Below, in pieces: positions 60,996 through 62,750 of a stretch of DNA of 62,750 nt; within the stretch, counting starts at the first letter, position 1, and each line of letters starts with the position of its first letter. Source of the DNA: Aggregatilineales bacterium. Its GTDB lineage: Bacteria > Chloroflexota > Anaerolineae > Aggregatilineales > Ch27. Made by a program: the position numbers and the translations under genes. The notes under the pieces were generated by a model that saw only the letters and a list, made by a program, of their open reading frames with translations, made no database searches and was not told where the DNA came from. Where the stretch lies: contig JARKOQ010000125.1 in assembly GCA_029976005.1 (NCBI GenBank), forward strand, positions 1 through 62,750, written 5' to 3'.

Positions 60996-62012
60996 TCAGC
61001 CCGCCTCCGCCATGAGATCGGCCGCGCGGGCGAACAGGCCGGCGGCTCCGCCGGTATGCCAGAAGAGCAGGGTTTCCTGCGGATCGTAGACGCCCGCCCG
61101 GATGAACGCCACCATCTGGGCGAAGGCCCGCGCCGTATAGATCGGGTCGAGCAGGATGCCCTCGCTCCGCGCGAGCAGGCGGATGGCTTCCCGTTCGGCG
61201 GGGGTGATCGTGCCGTAGGCATGCGGTCCGGCCGCCTCGTGCACCCGGACGTCCCCGTCGGCCAGCGCGATCGCCAGGCCGAGGTAGGCGGCGGTCTCGG
61301 CGGCCAGCGTCCCGACCCTGGCGGCGATCCCCGCCACCGCGAAGTTGTTCATGCCCTCGACCTGGATGTCCAGGCCCAGGGCTTTGACGCCCACCAGGAC
61401 GCCTGCGTGGGTGCCGCCCGACCCGGAGACCACGACGATCCGGTCGACGTGTTCCCGGCGCTGGGCAAGCTGCCCGGCCAGCTCTTCCACGGCGGCCACA
61501 TAACCCGCCGCGCCGATGGGCACGGACCCGCCGACCGGGATGACGTACGGCCGGCGGCCCTGCGCGGTCAGAGTCCGGGTGGTTTCCGCCAGGACTTCGT
61601 CGCGCGGCCGGTCCCCGGCCCACACGATCTCGGCCCCCAGCAGGTCGTCCAGCAGCAGGTTGCCCACCCATTCCGTCCGGGGGATGGGCGGGCCGGACAG
61701 GATCAGCACGCAGCCCAGGCCGGTCTGGGCTGCGGCCGCGGCCGTCTGGCGGCAGTGATTGGACTGGGCGCCGCCCACCGTGATCAGCGTGTCGGCTCCC
61801 TGCTGAAGGGCGTGGCCGACCAGGAATTCCAGCTTGCGGGCCTTGTTGCCGCCGGTCGCCAGGCCGGTCTGATCGTCGCGTTTGATGAACAGGCGCGGGC
61901 TGTCCTGCAAGGTCTGGCGCAGGCGCTTCAGCTCTTCCAGCGGGGTGGGCAGGTGCGCCAGCCGGACTCGCGGCAGGTGGGCGGTCAGCGATGAGGGTGT
62001 AAACTCGGACAT
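60996..62012 (-). CDS. PLP-dependent D-cysteine desulfhydrase / ACC deaminase-like enzyme
   Basis: The 338-residue protein is of the tryptophan synthase beta fold. The PLP lysine is K57 in ATGGNKARKLEF, followed by VGGAQSNHCRQTAAAAA and, later, VSGSGGTHAGVLVG for phosphate binding. Its closest families are DcyD-type D-cysteine desulfhydrases, which make pyruvate, ammonia and sulphide from D-cysteine, and ACC deaminase. ATG 62012 follows AGGAGG; the longer frame enters a repeat. It stands apart from the glycan genes. Substrate choice between D-Cys and ACC cannot be made by eye. Confidence 0.88.
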   Translation of the reverse strand: MSEFTPSSLTAHLPRVRLAHLPTPLEELKRLRQTLQDSPRLFIKRDDQTGLATGGNKARKLEFLVGHALQQGADTLITVGGAQSNHCRQTAAAAAQTGLGCVLILSGPPIPRTEWVGNLLLDDLLGAEIVWAGDRPRDEVLAETTRTLTAQGRRPYVIPVGGSVPIGAAGYVAAVEELAGQLAQRREHVDRIVVVSGSGGTHAGVLVGVKALGLDIQVEGMNNFAVAGIAARVGTLAAETAAYLGLAIALADGDVRVHEAAGPHAYGTITPAEREAIRLLARSEGILLDPIYTARAFAQMVAFIRAGVYDPQETLLFWHTGGAAGLFARAADLMAEAG

Positions 62013-62052
62013 TCGATGCCTCCTGCGGGGCGATTCGACCCGGCTCAACGCA

Positions 62053-62086
62053 ACACAGATGACACGGATTTCACGGATGAACACGG
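62053..62086. repeat. ACACAGATGACACGGATT-type dispersed repeat fragment
   Basis: A 34-base run of ACACGGAT-like units, beginning ACACAGATGACACGGATT and ending GATGAACACGG, is typical of intergenic repeat families. No coding frame is supported in the gap 62013-62294. Confidence 0.4.
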
Positions 62087-62154
62087 TTTCTCAGACAGAA
62101 AACCCGTGATGAATCCTGTAAGACTAGTCCGGCAACGGGATCGATACACCGTCT

Positions 62155-62181
62155 GTAGGGCGTTCAATTGACCGTCCCTAC
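62155..62181. repeat. Palindrome related to the one at 6895
   Basis: GTAGGG and CCCTAC close a hairpin around CGTTCAATTGACCGT. The core GGGCGTTCAATTGA is identical to part of the 20-bp palindrome at 6895-6914. Confidence 0.6.
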
Positions 62182-62294
62182 AACAAGCCCGAATCCGCCG
62201 GGTCTCCGTCCAGCTAACGGGTTGAGTCGACAACCTTCATCAATCCGCGACGCAGGCGGCGGTTGGAGACTCGTCCGCCTCACCGAACTCCGGC

Positions 62295-62750
62295 TCAACG
62301 TTGCTCGATAGCCGCCGGACGCTGCTGGGCGGCCCGGATGCGCGCCATGTCGAACTTCTCGGCGCGCTCGTAGGTATAGATGCCGTTCTGCTCCTGGAGG
62401 ACGTCGGTGAGCTGGGTGTAGCAGTAGCCGAACATGTTGGGATCGTCCAGCAGGACGGCGCACAGGCGCTCGAAGCGGTCGTAGAACTCCTCCAGCGAAC
62501 GCGGCCGCTCGCCGTAACCCCACGAGTCCTCGCCGGGCCTGACGTTGGGATTCCACCAGATGCCGCCGAACTCGCTGACGAAATACGGTTGCCCGCCGTA
62601 GGGGATCGACCAGTCCATCCGGTTCATCAGGAAGCCGGGCACGTGCTGGACCCAGTCGCGCATGGTATTGGTGAAGGGCGTACCCTCGGCCAGCCCGGCC
62701 TGGTTGGCCGCGAACTTGACCGGGTCCTGGGTGTAGTCGTGGCAGTCGTA
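62295..62750 (-). CDS. Glycoside hydrolase family 2, C-terminal part (partial)
   Basis: The window holds the last 151 codons of a gene that continues beyond its right edge. The frame reads from YDCHDYTQDPVKFA through PYFVSEFGGIWWNP, where the Glu is the expected GH2 nucleophile at the end of TIM-barrel strand 7, to a helical end with YTQLTDVLQEQNGIYTYER. These segments match beta-glucuronidase or beta-galactosidase-type family 2 enzymes that end soon after the barrel. An internal ATG at 62663 is not the true start because the motifs extend upstream of it. It is not a duplicate of the GH2 enzyme at 3844. Confidence 0.8.
   Translation of the reverse strand, partial: YDCHDYTQDPVKFAANQAGLAEGTPFTNTMRDWVQHVPGFLMNRMDWSIPYGGQPYFVSEFGGIWWNPNVRPGEDSWGYGERPRSLEEFYDRFERLCAVLLDDPNMFGYCYTQLTDVLQEQNGIYTYERAEKFDMARIRAAQQRPAAIEQR

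Overview
The window is a high-GC bacterial chromosome segment. The mix of polysaccharide-degrading operons, CUT1 and CUT2 sugar ABC transporters, FecR/CHASE2 sensors, MacAB-type efflux genes and several families of dispersed palindromic repeats suggests a Chloroflexota bacterium of the Anaerolineae type. That assignment is an inference from gene style; no rRNA or tRNA gene is present to test it.

Layout. (1) 1-586: the 3' end of a peptide-ABC permease gene, a broken PKD-like gene and the end of an IS3-family element. (2) 587-17345: glycan utilisation. A minus-strand group encodes GH2, GH35 and a URO-D-family protein. A DUF6259-like glycosidase is divergent from a GntR/LacI hybrid regulator. 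A second minus-strand operon encodes another URO-D-family protein, a GH38 alpha-mannosidase and a complete CUT1 transporter (binding protein plus two permeases, no ATPase). (3) 17346-19014: a repeat-bearing gap and a tandem ferritin-like protein. (4) 19030-25341: secreted proteins, including a translationally coupled pair of unknown function. (5) 25525-35979: a MacA-like adaptor, MacB ATPase and permease, a double periplasmic-binding-fold protein with an SH3 tail, an SH3 protein and an OmpR/PhoB-type two-component system. (6) 36256-42096: a receiver-kinase hybrid and a CHASE2 kinase flanked by two FecR-SH3 proteins. (7) 42257-49641: a GH172 enzyme, a (alpha/alpha)6 glycosidase and a second CUT1 transporter. 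(8) 49839-53468: a fatty acid hydroxylase and a ribose/xylose-type CUT2 transporter. (9) 53877-54624: a SAM-I riboswitch in front of an unrecognised 177-residue gene. (10) 54713-62750: GH51 arabinofuranosidase, esterase, Gfo/Idh/MocA oxidoreductase, a YesL-GH105 pair, a D-cysteine desulfhydrase-like enzyme and a partial GH2 enzyme.

How it fits together. A palindromic box, GTMTAKAC, matches the known GntR-family operator core. It recurs upstream of the DUF6259-like glycosidase and the regulator itself, the URO-D/GH38/transporter operon, the ferritin-like gene, and the second CUT1 operon with its divergent glycosidase. This links most of the mannose- or galactose-type glycan genes into one probable regulon. 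Separately, three consecutive envelope genes (23508, 24160, 25525) share a promoter with 11-bp direct repeats at fixed distance from the -10 box, the arrangement used by PhoB/OmpR regulators; such a regulator is encoded at 33861.

The most notable signals are the SAM-I riboswitch controlling an orphan gene, these two shared promoter elements, the URO-D proteins embedded in glycosidase operons, and the FecR-SH3/CHASE2 sensory cluster.
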